A stretch of DNA of 64,000 nt from Fibrobacterota bacterium (GTDB lineage Bacteria > Fibrobacterota > Fibrobacteria > UBA5070): positions 248,001-312,000 of the forward strand of contig JADKBN010000003.1 of assembly GCA_016715065.1 (NCBI GenBank). The letters are read 5' to 3'. The position numbers were made by a program, and so were the translations under genes. This document shows positions 42,115 through 51,577 of this stretch, in pieces. The stretch's first letter is position 1; each line of letters opens with the position of its first letter. The notes under the pieces were generated by a model. It had not been told where the DNA came from and did not search any database. It saw nothing but the letters and a program-made list of their open reading frames with translations.

Positions 42115-45100
42115 ATGACAAAATTCGCAGTCAAAAACCCCGTCACCATCCTGGTCCTGGCGGCCCTGATGCTGGCGGCGGGAGCGCTGAGCTACATCTC
42201 GCTGCCGCGCGAATCCTTCCCGGAGATCAAGATCCCGTATGTCTTCGTGAACACGGTCTATCCCGGGGCGGCACCGCAGGACATCGAAAAACTCGTCACG
42301 GAAAAGATCGAGGACAAGCTCGAAGGTCTGGACGGCGTCAAGAAGGTGACCAGCCAGTCCATGGAATCGGTCTCGTCGATCCAGGTCGAGTTCAACACCG
42401 ATGTGGACGTGGAAACCGCCTTGCGTCGGGTGAAGGACAAGGTCGACATGGCCCAGGGGGATCTGCCCGACGATGCCGAAGACCCCATGGTCCAGGAATT
42501 GAACTTCTCCAACATCCCCATCTTCATCGTGTCCTTGACGGCCGATTACGAGATGGATCGGTTGGAGCAGGTGGCCGACGCGCTCGAGGACAGGCTTTCC
42601 ACATTGCCCGGCGTGCTGGAGGCGAAGGTCACCGGCAAGCAGGACAAGGAAATCGCCATCGATATCGATCCGGCCAAATTGACCGCCTACGGGATTTCGC
42701 TTCGCGATGTCTCGGGCGCCATCCAGGCCCAGCACCGCAACATCCCGGGCGGCTCTCTCAAGGCCGCGGGCAACAGTTTTTCCATCAAACTGACCGGCGA
42801 AATCAAGGATCCCGAGGAGTTCGGCGAGGTGGTGGTCCGCGCGGAAGGATCCAAGATCGTACGGGTCAGGGACATCGCCGCCGTCAAGTTCGGTTGGTCG
42901 AGGGAGCGCAGCTCCATCGCCCGGTTCAATGGCAAGCCGTCGTTGGCCATCACCGTGACCAAGCGCACGGGAGAAAACATCATCGACATCGTCGACGCTT
43001 CGAAGAAGGTGGTCGAGGAACAATCGCGATCCTGGCCCCAGGGCACGATCGCGGCCTATTCCTTCGATCAGTCCATCGAGATCCGCGAGATGGTCGACGA
43101 GCTCACCAACCACATCATCACGGGCTTGTTCCTGGTGATCGGAATCCTCACCTTCTTCCTGGGGTTCCGCAACTCGTTCTTCATTTCCACCGCCATCCCC
43201 TTCTCCATGGGAATCGGATTGATCGTGCTGCAGATGATGGGGATCACCCTGAACATGGTGGTGCTGTTCGCCCTGGTCCTGGGCCTGGGAATGCTGGTGG
43301 ACGACGGCATCGTGGTGGTGGAGAACATCTACCGGCACTTGTCGATGGGAAAAACCAGATTCCAGGCGGCCATCGACGGGACCAAGGAGGTGACACTTCC
43401 TGTCGCCACGGCCACCCTCACCACCGTCTCCGCCTTCATCCCGATTCTGTGGATGCCCGGCATCATGGGCAACTTCATGAAGTACCTGCCCATCACGGTT
43501 TCCGTCACCTTGGCCGGGTCCCTGTTCGTGGCGTTCATCTTCAATCCCGTCTTCGCTTCCTTGTTCATGCACAACAATCCCGACCACCACGACGAGGAGG
43601 GCGGCGGCTTGTTCATGAGGTTCCGCGCCATGTACGGCCGGACCTTGGAAACCTGGCTCCACCGTCCGGTGCTGCTGTTGTTCCTGTGCGTCATGTTCGT
43701 CGTCGCGGGGATCACTTCCTATGCGGTGTTCGGCAAAGGGGTCGCGTTCTTCCCCAAGACCGAGCCAGAAGTGGCGGCCGCCGAGATCGAAGGACCGCTC
43801 GGACTGGACATCTACAAGACCGACGAGGCGATCCGCAAGATCGAGGAGGCGGCCCGTGCGATCCCCAAGAGCGAGGCGGACATCGCCTCGGTGTCTTCGG
43901 TGGTCGGCAGGGGCAAGAGCGACATGAATTTCGGTGGCTCCAAGACCGAGCCCAACAAGGCCTACATCGACGTCAAGTTCGCTCGATTCGAGCACCGGGA
44001 GGTTCCTTCCTGGACGACCCTGGCCTGGATGGAGAAAAATCTTCCGACCTTGCTTCCCGGATGGAACGTCAAGGTCAAGGAGCAGGCCGACGGACCTCCG
44101 CAGGGCAAGCCGGTGGAGCTGTTGGTCCAAGGCGAGGATTTCGTCGTGCTGGGTCGCTACGCGGACTCCGTGGCCGCCAGCCTGCGGGCCATCCCCGAGC
44201 TGACCAACGTGACCACCGACTACAATCCCGCCCAGCCGGAGATCCGTGTGGACGTGAACCGGGAACAGGCCAAACGGTTCGGGCTGGGGACTTCCGAGGT
44301 GGCCATGGCGGTGCGCAGCGCCATGTACGGAATGGAGGCCGGCAAGTACCGGGTGGGCAACGACGAATACAAGATCATGGTCCGGCTCGACGCGGCCACC
44401 CGTGAGAACTTCAGTTCGTTGGACCAGATCACCATTCCCCACGAGGGAGCGGCCATTCCGCTGAACTCCGTCGCGAAGTTCACGCAAGATGCCGGTCTGG
44501 CCTCGATCAATCGCCTGAACCGCGTGCGCACCGTGCAGATCACGGCCGAACTCGCGCCCAACCAACGCGACGAGACCGGCCCGAAAGCCGCTGCCGCGGC
44601 GATCGTGGATGGCTTGAAGCTTCCGGACGGCTACGCGATCCACCCGGGCACGAGTTCCAAGGACCAGGACGACACCAAGGCGTTCATGTTCAAGGCGTTG
44701 CTGATCGCGATGGCGCTGGTGTTCTTCACCATGGTGCTGCAGTTCAACTCGATCTACCAGCCTTTCCTGATTCTCATCGGCGTCTTCCTGGCGCTGGGTG
44801 GCGTGTTCTGGGGCTTGTTGATCGTGCAGACGCAGCTGTCCATCATCATGACCGGTGTGGGTATCATCGCGCTGGCCGGTGTGGTGGCGAAAAACGGTAT
44901 CGTGCTGATCGACTTCATGAACCACCTGCGCGCCGAAGGCCGGCCCATCCGCGAAGTGGCCATCGAGGGCGGCAAGACGCGCTTGCGCCCGGTGATGCTC
45001 ACGGCGATCACGGCCATGATCGGACTGTTGCCGATGGCCACGGGCATGGGTGTGGACTGGCTCCATCTTGGCTTGGTGACCAAGTCGCAGACGGCCGGAA

Positions 45101-45294
45101 TGTGGGCCCCGCTGGCGTGGGCCATCTTCTGGGGGCTGCTGTTCAACACTGTGCTGGTGCTGGTGGTGACACCGGTCTTGTACTACGCCTACTACAGCCG
45201 AGTGGAAAAGAGCAAGCTGTTCAACTGGATGAAGCCTCAGAAGGCATCGGCAGCGGATGGCGAAAGCGCCTTCGCCGCCGCCTCCGGCGACTGA
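42115..45294 (+). CDS. RND family efflux permease
   Basis: A 1059-residue proton-driven transporter of the AcrB/MdtBC type, with 12 helices and two large periplasmic loops. The proton-relay Asp pair is in TM4 (LGLGMLVDDGIVVVENIYRH). TM1 starts FAVKNPVTILVLAALMLAAG, and the periplasmic loop has FVNTVYPGAAPQDIEKLVTEKIE. The second half repeats the layout (GVVAKNGIVLIDFMNHLR). It resembles hydrophobe/drug exporters more than metal exporters, but the substrate is unknown. It closes the operon, followed by an intrinsic terminator. Confidence 0.95.
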   Translation: MTKFAVKNPVTILVLAALMLAAGALSYISLPRESFPEIKIPYVFVNTVYPGAAPQDIEKLVTEKIEDKLEGLDGVKKVTSQSMESVSSIQVEFNTDVDVETALRRVKDKVDMAQGDLPDDAEDPMVQELNFSNIPIFIVSLTADYEMDRLEQVADALEDRLSTLPGVLEAKVTGKQDKEIAIDIDPAKLTAYGISLRDVSGAIQAQHRNIPGGSLKAAGNSFSIKLTGEIKDPEEFGEVVVRAEGSKIVRVRDIAAVKFGWSRERSSIARFNGKPSLAITVTKRTGENIIDIVDASKKVVEEQSRSWPQGTIAAYSFDQSIEIREMVDELTNHIITGLFLVIGILTFFLGFRNSFFISTAIPFSMGIGLIVLQMMGITLNMVVLFALVLGLGMLVDDGIVVVENIYRHLSMGKTRFQAAIDGTKEVTLPVATATLTTVSAFIPILWMPGIMGNFMKYLPITVSVTLAGSLFVAFIFNPVFASLFMHNNPDHHDEEGGGLFMRFRAMYGRTLETWLHRPVLLLFLCVMFVVAGITSYAVFGKGVAFFPKTEPEVAAAEIEGPLGLDIYKTDEAIRKIEEAARAIPKSEADIASVSSVVGRGKSDMNFGGSKTEPNKAYIDVKFARFEHREVPSWTTLAWMEKNLPTLLPGWNVKVKEQADGPPQGKPVELLVQGEDFVVLGRYADSVAASLRAIPELTNVTTDYNPAQPEIRVDVNREQAKRFGLGTSEVAMAVRSAMYGMEAGKYRVGNDEYKIMVRLDAATRENFSSLDQITIPHEGAAIPLNSVAKFTQDAGLASINRLNRVRTVQITAELAPNQRDETGPKAAAAAIVDGLKLPDGYAIHPGTSSKDQDDTKAFMFKALLIAMALVFFTMVLQFNSIYQPFLILIGVFLALGGVFWGLLIVQTQLSIIMTGVGIIALAGVVAKNGIVLIDFMNHLRAEGRPIREVAIEGGKTRLRPVMLTAITAMIGLLPMATGMGVDWLHLGLVTKSQTAGMWAPLAWAIFWGLLFNTVLVLVVTPVLYYAYYSRVEKSKLFNWMKPQKASAADGESAFAAASGD

Positions 45295-45319
45295 TCCGGT
45301 CAAGGCCGAAATCGACACG

Positions 45320-45354
45320 AGGCCCGTTCCGGATCCACCGGAGCGGGCCTTTTT
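45320..45354 (+). terminator. Intrinsic terminator after RND operon
   Basis: AGGCCCG-T-TCCGG paired with CCGGA-G-CGGGCCT around a short loop, followed by TTTTT. It lies 25 bp after the permease stop. Confidence 0.9.
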
Positions 45355-45428
45355 CGTCTGCACCCGAACTTTCGTCCGACCAACGGCGCACGAAGCTCTC
45401 GAGTGTCGTCGTTTCGACGAAGTCGTTT

Positions 45429-48389
45429 TCAGGGAACGATAGCCGCGTCCAGCGTGGCGTCGAGGTGGTCGGACCACAGACGGATTCTGTACACACCCTT
45501 GCCGAGGGAGGACAGGTCCAGTTCGTTGGAAGCCGGTCCTCGCCAGACGATCCGCCCGAGGTGGTCCCACACCAACACGTGCACGCTCGCGCTTTCCGTG
45601 CCCTCGATCCGGAATTTCCCTTTGCCCATCGAAGCGAGCTTCACCGCTGCGGATGGATCGGTCTTGCGCACCGGGGCGGATCCGCAGTTGGTGGCCTCCA
45701 ACAGGGTCCACTTCTGGCGGTCTGCCTCGACGTAGATGCCTTGATCGGCCTTGGCACTGTCTGCGATGGACGCGGAGGCGATCTCCAACGCCTTCACGCT
45801 GTGTCGCGCCGACAGGACATGGTTGGTTCCTGCTCTGACCACGTTCCACTGCTGGTGGTCGGCGCCGGACCAAGCTCCGGTCTGCACGAGGCTTCCTTCC
45901 TTGAAGGAGGCGGAGGCCACTTGAAGCACCTTTCCAGATCCCGTGTTTTCCAGCCGATGGAATCCCTCCTGCGCCACCAGTCGCCAGGTCTGGTTGGTGG
46001 CTCCCGTGAACGGTACCTGGACGACATTTCCTGTCGGCGACTCCGCGAGGGACTTGCCGCTGGAAAAGGATTTGATCTGGTAGCAGGTGCCGGCATCGAA
46101 GGTGGCTTCCGGATTGTCCGTGGTGTTCAGGAGGGTGAGATCGAGATCCACCACGCCCGCGCCCCACGTGAAGTAGCGCACCTTGCGCTGCAAAGGCAGG
46201 TAGTTCAGCGCATTGGCGGCGGGAAGCGCTCCCGAAGGCATGCTGGCGGTGCGCAGGTCGTACCAGCGATTGGCGGAGGCGATCCAGACCTGGTAGTTGG
46301 AGCTGAAGGCGAGCTTGCCGTCCGGCGCGATGGAGACGTTGCGGATTTCGCTTCCCGAGGGCAGGCCCGTCACGGTGGAGGTGAAGGTCTTGCCGCCGTC
46401 GCGACTGACCAGGCAGGCCGCCGCACCGGTCCCGCCGCCCCAGAAGACCAGGTCGGGGTTCTGGTCGGCGACTTCGATGTAAAGCCCGGAAGAGCTGTTC
46501 CAATCCTGCCATTGGGTGGTGGGCTTGGTGCCGGAATAGGTGGTTTCCGTCCAGGTCTGTCCGCCATCCTTGGACCAGAAGAAATGTCCGTTCTTGGTGG
46601 ACACGTACAAACGGTTCGGATCCGACTTGGCGACCCCGACTCCCATGGTCACGGCGCCCGCGTCGGTCTCGAAGTTCTTGGCCAGATCCGTGCGCGTGAC
46701 GGTATTGGATGATGCGACGTAGGTCAGCTTGACCAGCTTGTCCCATCCGGAAACCCAGATCGCGTCCTCGCCGGATTTTGTCGAACCCTTGAACGGGGGC
46801 GTGTACCAGTCCCCTTCGATGTCGTAGGAGGTCGTGCGGGTATCGTTGGTGGAGGCGGCGTGGGCGTGCATGAAGGCCGCCCAGTAGTGGCGGTACCAGT
46901 AGGCTTTTCCGCCGTTGGTGGCCGCCACCCGCAAGCCGTCCGACACGTACCTGCTCTTGGCCAGGAAGGTGTCGCGGGCGGTGCGTGTGAGTTCGAAGGT
47001 GCCTGGATCCTGATTGGACGTGACCGTGAGCGCCACGTTGTCCACAGCCGTGCCTCCGTGGAGGATCGCGAAGCTGTGGTTGGAATTCACGTAGCGCCAG
47101 GTCTTGGTGTTCAGCGGGTCGTCGTTGAAGCACAGCCCCATGTCGTTGGCGGCCACCAGCGTCCATTTGCCGCCCACCTTGTAGAATTCGGTGTGCTTGG
47201 GGTCCCAGCCGATCGTGTTGTCGTTGCTCGGGTATTTCGCCCAGCTTGATCCGCCGTTGGAAGAATACTGGTGCTCCGGGCCGTTGCTGAACACGACATC
47301 GGGTTTGTCCGGGTTCACGGTCTGGATTTCGTCCTTGAATCCCGCGATCTTCGTCCACGAGACCCCGTCGGTGGAGCTCCAGCCCGTGGAATCGTCCGTG
47401 CGCGCGTAGACGCGGATGGCGCCGGAGTAGACAGTTCCTGACGCGCTCGTCACCTTGGCTGCGCTCGCGAAGCTGCCCGCCTTGGCGAGCGCGCCGGATG
47501 CGTACTTGTAGACGTCGACCGTGGTGCCTGCTGAACGAAGGAGGAAGCACACATCGGTGGAATTGTAGAGGCGGGTCCCCGCCATGGCGGCGTTCGGCCA
47601 GGCCTGGACGTCCTGGAAGGTCGAACCTCGGTCCGTCGAGCGGATCAGGACCTTCTGGGAGCTGCGGGTCACCACCGCGAGAATCTCGCCGGTGCCCAGG
47701 GTGGCCGTCCACACCGCACCGCCGTTGGAGCTCGTGCCTCCGGTGGAAGGGGTCCAGGTGCGACCTTCGTCGTCGGAGTACTGGAAGTTCCCCGAAACGA
47801 TTCCCACCAACCGATGCACCCCGGCGGGAGTGCGGATGCTCGTGAACGAGGGACGATCGATCTGCACCACATGGTTGATTACCCTCCAGGATCCCATCTG
47901 GACCAACGGAGCGGACACGAGGTTGCCTTCGGTGGAGAGGGCGTGGATGGTGTTGGTGGCGGAATCGTAGGTGATGCGGTCCAGGCGCACTCCCGAGCCG
48001 TAGCCGCCAGCGGCGGTGGTGTTGTTCACGCGAGCCAGCACCCATTTGCCCTTGATCAGGCCGCCCGCGAAGCTGTGTTCCGTCCCCAGCGGCACGGGGG
48101 CGGCGGTGGGAGTGGCGGCCTGGACCCTTGCCGCCAGATTCCCGCCGGACACGGGCGGGCGGGTCACGGCTTGGCCGTAGATTTCCTGGGCCATGGTACG
48201 TCTGAGGGAATCGAAGGACGCCTTCCAGCGGCGGATCTGGCGGTGGCCGGATTTCATCTGTTCGTTCTCGCCGGCGTAGTGCTTGCGGCGGGCGGCGGAG
48301 TCCTCGACATCCGACTCGGACCAGGCGAGGGTTGGCGCCAATCCAGCAAGCAGCAGTCCCAGGAAGAAACGAGGCTGGAAGGATGGCAT
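45429..48389 (-). CDS. Large secreted Asp-box propeller protein with ricin-B lectin and sorting-like domain
   Basis: A 986-residue exported protein. The signal peptide ends near residue 22 (FLGLLLAGLAPTLAWS). Six Asp-box (BNR) motifs occur: SDDEGRTW (205-212), STDRGSTF (251-258), SSTDGVSW (about 338), SSNGGSSW (376-383), SKDGGQTW (606-613) and SRDGGKTF (662-669), pointing to one or two beta-propellers as in sialidases and GH74 glucanases. A ricin-type trefoil lectin lies at about 770-900 (NQTWRLV, HQQWNVV and RQKWTLL repeats). The tail (VLVWDHLGRIVWRG, LDLSSLGKGVYRIRL) resembles a type IX sorting domain. A glycan-active surface enzyme or binder is inferred. Confidence 0.8.
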   Translation of the reverse strand: MPSFQPRFFLGLLLAGLAPTLAWSESDVEDSAARRKHYAGENEQMKSGHRQIRRWKASFDSLRRTMAQEIYGQAVTRPPVSGGNLAARVQAATPTAAPVPLGTEHSFAGGLIKGKWVLARVNNTTAAGGYGSGVRLDRITYDSATNTIHALSTEGNLVSAPLVQMGSWRVINHVVQIDRPSFTSIRTPAGVHRLVGIVSGNFQYSDDEGRTWTPSTGGTSSNGGAVWTATLGTGEILAVVTRSSQKVLIRSTDRGSTFQDVQAWPNAAMAGTRLYNSTDVCFLLRSAGTTVDVYKYASGALAKAGSFASAAKVTSASGTVYSGAIRVYARTDDSTGWSSTDGVSWTKIAGFKDEIQTVNPDKPDVVFSNGPEHQYSSNGGSSWAKYPSNDNTIGWDPKHTEFYKVGGKWTLVAANDMGLCFNDDPLNTKTWRYVNSNHSFAILHGGTAVDNVALTVTSNQDPGTFELTRTARDTFLAKSRYVSDGLRVAATNGGKAYWYRHYWAAFMHAHAASTNDTRTTSYDIEGDWYTPPFKGSTKSGEDAIWVSGWDKLVKLTYVASSNTVTRTDLAKNFETDAGAVTMGVGVAKSDPNRLYVSTKNGHFFWSKDGGQTWTETTYSGTKPTTQWQDWNSSSGLYIEVADQNPDLVFWGGGTGAAACLVSRDGGKTFTSTVTGLPSGSEIRNVSIAPDGKLAFSSNYQVWIASANRWYDLRTASMPSGALPAANALNYLPLQRKVRYFTWGAGVVDLDLTLLNTTDNPEATFDAGTCYQIKSFSSGKSLAESPTGNVVQVPFTGATNQTWRLVAQEGFHRLENTGSGKVLQVASASFKEGSLVQTGAWSGADHQQWNVVRAGTNHVLSARHSVKALEIASASIADSAKADQGIYVEADRQKWTLLEATNCGSAPVRKTDPSAAVKLASMGKGKFRIEGTESASVHVLVWDHLGRIVWRGPASNELDLSSLGKGVYRIRLWSDHLDATLDAAIVP

Positions 48390-48650
48390 GGTGGTGTCTT
48401 CCGGGTTCCGGTTGTATTGGTGACCTGCGTCGATGGTGCCACTGCGGTCCATTTCAAGCATAACCAACGAACTCCCGACTCGCCGTTCGTTGCGCTCACT
48501 GGAGGGTGGTTTTTCCGTGAGCGTCTGTCGAGAAGCGTCCTCCTCCACTTTGATGCGATGAAATCGGTGATCGGGGGCTTCGAGGCAATGCGATCGAGTG
48601 ATGCCAGGAGCCATCCTTTCAAGGGTGATCTCCCAGGTTTAGAAATCCGA

Positions 48651-48673
48651 GACGCCCCACCGGGGCGTCTTTT
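48651..48673 (+). terminator. Hairpin GACGCCCC-ACC-GGGGCGTC with T-run (palindromic element copy 3)
   Basis: An 8-bp GC stem followed by TTTT, ending 10 bp before the ATG at 48684. It has the form of an intrinsic terminator reading toward that gene, with no plus-strand gene close upstream. It lies in the 294-bp divergent gap (48390-48683), where I see no other feature. Confidence 0.75.
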
Positions 48674-48683
48674 CGTTATCGTT

Positions 48684-49691
48684 ATGGTGACTTTGCAGAC
48701 CCATCCATCCTCCAACGGCACGCCTGGCCATTGGGCCCCTTCGCCGAAACCGAAGCGGCGCTTTTCGTGGCGGGTGTTTCTGGCCGGAGCGGGGTTCGGA
48801 GTGGTCGCGCTGTTGGCCGGCACCTGGCTTGGGGTGAAGTGCGGTTGGACCCATGCGCCCAGCAGGGCCGATAGGATCGAAGTCGTGGGAAAGGATTCCT
48901 CGGTTTCCGTCCAGGATCTGCTGCGCCGTCAGATCCGCACGCGTGAGCGGATCGGGGAGTGGATGAAGCATGACCCGGTTTTGGGCGAGGCGGCCTGGAA
49001 GGTTCTGTCCGACAGCGGCGATGGACTGTTCGTGGCCCGCATGCTGGATGCCGGGGATTGGTCGCGGTTGCGCGCGCCGGACGGCATCGCTTTTGGTTGG
49101 AGTCGCACCGACATTTGGGATTCCACCCTGGCGGCTTTGGTGAAGGATCGCGAGGTGATCCTGCTGGCCGCGCGCGAAACGGGCTTGTCGCCCCGGTTGG
49201 TGGCGCTTCCGGCCCTTTGCGAGCAGATGCGTCGGGCGGAGACGTTCCGCGACCAGTACAAACGGGTCTTCTCCAAATTCATCCCCACTGGCAATCTTTC
49301 CATGGGCGTGACGGGGATCAAACCGGAAACGCTGCGCCGAATCGTTCCCTGGTGTGATCCACGATTCCTGCCTTGGATCGATTCGGTTTCCGACGAGACC
49401 ATCCGACATCGCCTGGACGACAGGGACGACCACCGCTGGGCTTATCTCTACGCGGCGGCGTGTCTTTCCGCGATCCAGAGACGATGGCAGGCGGAGGCGG
49501 GAATCGACCTCACCTACCGTCCGGAAATCTTGCTGACGATCTACAACATCGGGTTCCACAAGTGCCCGCCCCATGCTCAGCCCCAACCGGGTGGCGCGGT
49601 GTTCAAGCTCGGCAGCACCGAGTACACCTTCGGGACCTTCGCCTGGGAGTTCTACTGGTCGGGCCGGGCCCTCCAGGAGCTCCCGTTCTGA
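48684..49691 (+). CDS. Membrane-anchored protein of unknown function
   Basis: A 335-residue protein with a basic N terminus (KPKRRFSWR), one transmembrane segment (VFLAGAGFGVVALLAGTWLGV) and an external, mainly helical domain. Conserved-looking blocks are LLAARETGLSPRLVALPALCEQMRR, FIPTGNLSMGVTGIKPETLRRI, and the C-terminal RPEILLTIYNIGFHKCPPHAQPQPGG. The AARETGLSPRLV and SMGVTGIKPET segments are reminiscent of lysozyme-like transglycosylase folds, but I cannot assign a family. The start codon has no ribosome-binding site and follows directly after a terminator-like hairpin, so the N terminus is uncertain. Confidence 0.6.
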   Translation: MVTLQTHPSSNGTPGHWAPSPKPKRRFSWRVFLAGAGFGVVALLAGTWLGVKCGWTHAPSRADRIEVVGKDSSVSVQDLLRRQIRTRERIGEWMKHDPVLGEAAWKVLSDSGDGLFVARMLDAGDWSRLRAPDGIAFGWSRTDIWDSTLAALVKDREVILLAARETGLSPRLVALPALCEQMRRAETFRDQYKRVFSKFIPTGNLSMGVTGIKPETLRRIVPWCDPRFLPWIDSVSDETIRHRLDDRDDHRWAYLYAAACLSAIQRRWQAEAGIDLTYRPEILLTIYNIGFHKCPPHAQPQPGGAVFKLGSTEYTFGTFAWEFYWSGRALQELPF

Positions 49692-50936
49692 TCAGCCGAA
49701 CAGGACCTTGAGGTAGAACAGCGGCGAGGCCAGGGTCTTCTTGGGGATCACGTTGGCCAACATCCCCGAGATCTGTTCGCGCACGTAGGGCGAACGCGAG
49801 GCCTTGCCCAGCACCCAATTCAGGAACCACTTGCGGCGGCCGATCTGCTGGAGCTTGTGCGAGAGCGAGATTTCCGGCCCGAGGTAGGACCAGAATCTGT
49901 CATCGTAGCGCTTGAGGAACGCTTCGGAAAGGTCTCCAGCTTGGATCGCTTCGATGGCCGCTTGGGCCGCCATCTTGCCCGAATGCATGGCGCTCCCCAC
50001 GCCTTCGCCCGTGAACGGATCGATGAGCGAGGCGGCGTCGCCGGCCAGCATGAATCCGTTGCCGTACATCTTGCGGCGCTTGGACCCCAAGGGCAGCTCC
50101 CAGGCCACGGGCCGTTCCATGGGCTTGGCGTTCTTGAACCGGTCTCGGAAAAGGGGATTGGCGATCGCCTTCGCCATCAATTCGCGCAAGTCCACGTTGC
50201 GGCGCTTGATGTCCTTCTCCAGCATGCCGATTCCCACGTTGGCCTTGCCGTCTTCCAACGGGAAGATCCAGAAGTAGCCGGGGATGATCTCGTCCACGAA
50301 GTGGACTTCGATGGCTTCCGTGAGGCCTTGCACGCCCTCCCAGTACTGGCGAAGCGCCGTGACCCAATGGTCCGGGTCGCGGAAGTAGCGGCCCGTCTCG
50401 CGGGCGATGATCGACCGGTATCCGTCGCATCCGATCACGACCTTGGCCCGGTAGATTTCTTCCAGCTCGCTGCCGTACTGGCGGCCGCGCACGCCCACCA
50501 CCTGGCCGTTTTCCGTCACCACGCCTTCCACCTTGAACTGCAGGCGGCGCTCGCAGGTCGTTTTTTCCACGCGACGGTAGAGCATCTCGTCGAACACCTT
50601 GCGGCGCACCACGTAGCCGTCGGTCCGCTGCTTGGCGCCGGGCGGATTGAAGGTGATGTTCACCAGGTCCCCTTTGGGAGAGCTGAACACCACGCCGGTG
50701 GAATAGCCGTGGGGCCCTTTGACCACTTCTTCCAACAGGCCCAGCTCGCGCAGGATGGGCACGCACTTGCCCGCCATGGCGTCGCCGCAGATTTTGTCTT
50801 TGGGAACCGACCGGGCTTCCAGCAAGACGGTGGAAAGGCCCGCTTCCGCAGCGTAGACGGCCGCAGTGCAGCCGGCGGGTCCCGCGCCCACCACCACCAC
50901 GTCCACTTCGTGCACCACCTGCTTGCCCTGTTCCAT
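49692..50936 (-). CDS. Geranylgeranyl-reductase-family FAD oxidoreductase
   Basis: A 414-residue flavoprotein. The N-terminal FAD site is VDVVVVGAGPAGCTAAVYAA, with PKDKICGDAMAGKCVP next, then IGCDGYRSIIARE, and the second FAD motif MLAGDAASLIDPFTGEGVGSAMHSG. This is the pattern of the geranylgeranyl reductase family (TIGR02032-type), which saturates isoprenoid chains of lipids or quinones, but related enzymes act as other monooxygenases or dehydrogenases. It is alone, with its stop 1 bp from the stop of the convergent unknown gene. Confidence 0.88.
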   Translation of the reverse strand: MEQGKQVVHEVDVVVVGAGPAGCTAAVYAAEAGLSTVLLEARSVPKDKICGDAMAGKCVPILRELGLLEEVVKGPHGYSTGVVFSSPKGDLVNITFNPPGAKQRTDGYVVRRKVFDEMLYRRVEKTTCERRLQFKVEGVVTENGQVVGVRGRQYGSELEEIYRAKVVIGCDGYRSIIARETGRYFRDPDHWVTALRQYWEGVQGLTEAIEVHFVDEIIPGYFWIFPLEDGKANVGIGMLEKDIKRRNVDLRELMAKAIANPLFRDRFKNAKPMERPVAWELPLGSKRRKMYGNGFMLAGDAASLIDPFTGEGVGSAMHSGKMAAQAAIEAIQAGDLSEAFLKRYDDRFWSYLGPEISLSHKLQQIGRRKWFLNWVLGKASRSPYVREQISGMLANVIPKKTLASPLFYLKVLFG

Positions 50937-51043
50937 TCATGCTCTCCTGTGGCCTGTCGCGGAGGGCCCGCGAAGAGAGGGCAACCTAGCATTTTCCACG
51001 CTCGGCGCGAACCGCCGGATTTCTAGGCTTGGGACCACTGCCG

Positions 51044-51577
51044 ATGCACGCGCCGCCCACCTCCTCTCCGATCGCTTGGAACGTCTGGATCAAGGCGGTG
51101 ATCCTGCTTGTCCTGCTGGGCGCCGGGAAGTTCGGTTTGCGCTGGGAACAGCCTGAGCACGTGCGGTGGGCTTTGGTGCCCGCGGTGTCATTGGTGGAGG
51201 CGCTGCTCCATGTTCCGTTTTCGTGGGTGGCGGGTCAGGGCTACCGCAATGCGGATTTGCGGATCCTGGTGGACCATTCCTGCGCGGGTTCCGGATTTTT
51301 CCTGATGTCCGTGGTGCTTTGCTTCTGGCATTTTCCGTGGAAAGGTCGCCTCCGGCAGTGGTCGAAGCTCGCGGGAATGCTCGTGCTGGCCGGCGTCACC
51401 ACCATGGTGGTCACGGGACTACGTTTGGCAGCCACGATCTTCCTGGTAGGAGCGCATCCTTGGTTTGATCTCCATCGATCCCAAGTCCATACCTGGATCG
51501 GCGTCGCTTTCTATTTCTGTTCACTGGTCGTGGTCCATTTGTTCGCCCGCAAGTTTCTCTCCCCGGAGCCCTCATGA
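51044..51577 (+). CDS. xrtK: Exosortase K
   Basis: A small exosortase of 177 residues with about five membrane helices. The catalytic Cys80 (HSCAGSGFF), Arg127 (TGLRLA) and His149 (VHTWIG) of the exosortase family are in order. The short length and the direct coupling (4-bp ATGA overlap) to a protein ending in MSEP-CTERM fit the dedicated XrtK type. It should cleave the C-terminal signal of that target at or near the membrane. ATG 51044 is preferred to a TTG five codons upstream. Confidence 0.85.
   Translation: MHAPPTSSPIAWNVWIKAVILLVLLGAGKFGLRWEQPEHVRWALVPAVSLVEALLHVPFSWVAGQGYRNADLRILVDHSCAGSGFFLMSVVLCFWHFPWKGRLRQWSKLAGMLVLAGVTTMVVTGLRLAATIFLVGAHPWFDLHRSQVHTWIGVAFYFCSLVVVHLFARKFLSPEPS

Noticed and set aside
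42037..48045. A minus-strand open frame of about 2000 codons
   Set aside because: It runs antisense to the RND permease gene and out of frame with the Asp-box protein gene, has low-complexity His/Gly/Arg-rich sequence and matches no family. It is a shadow of high GC codon use.
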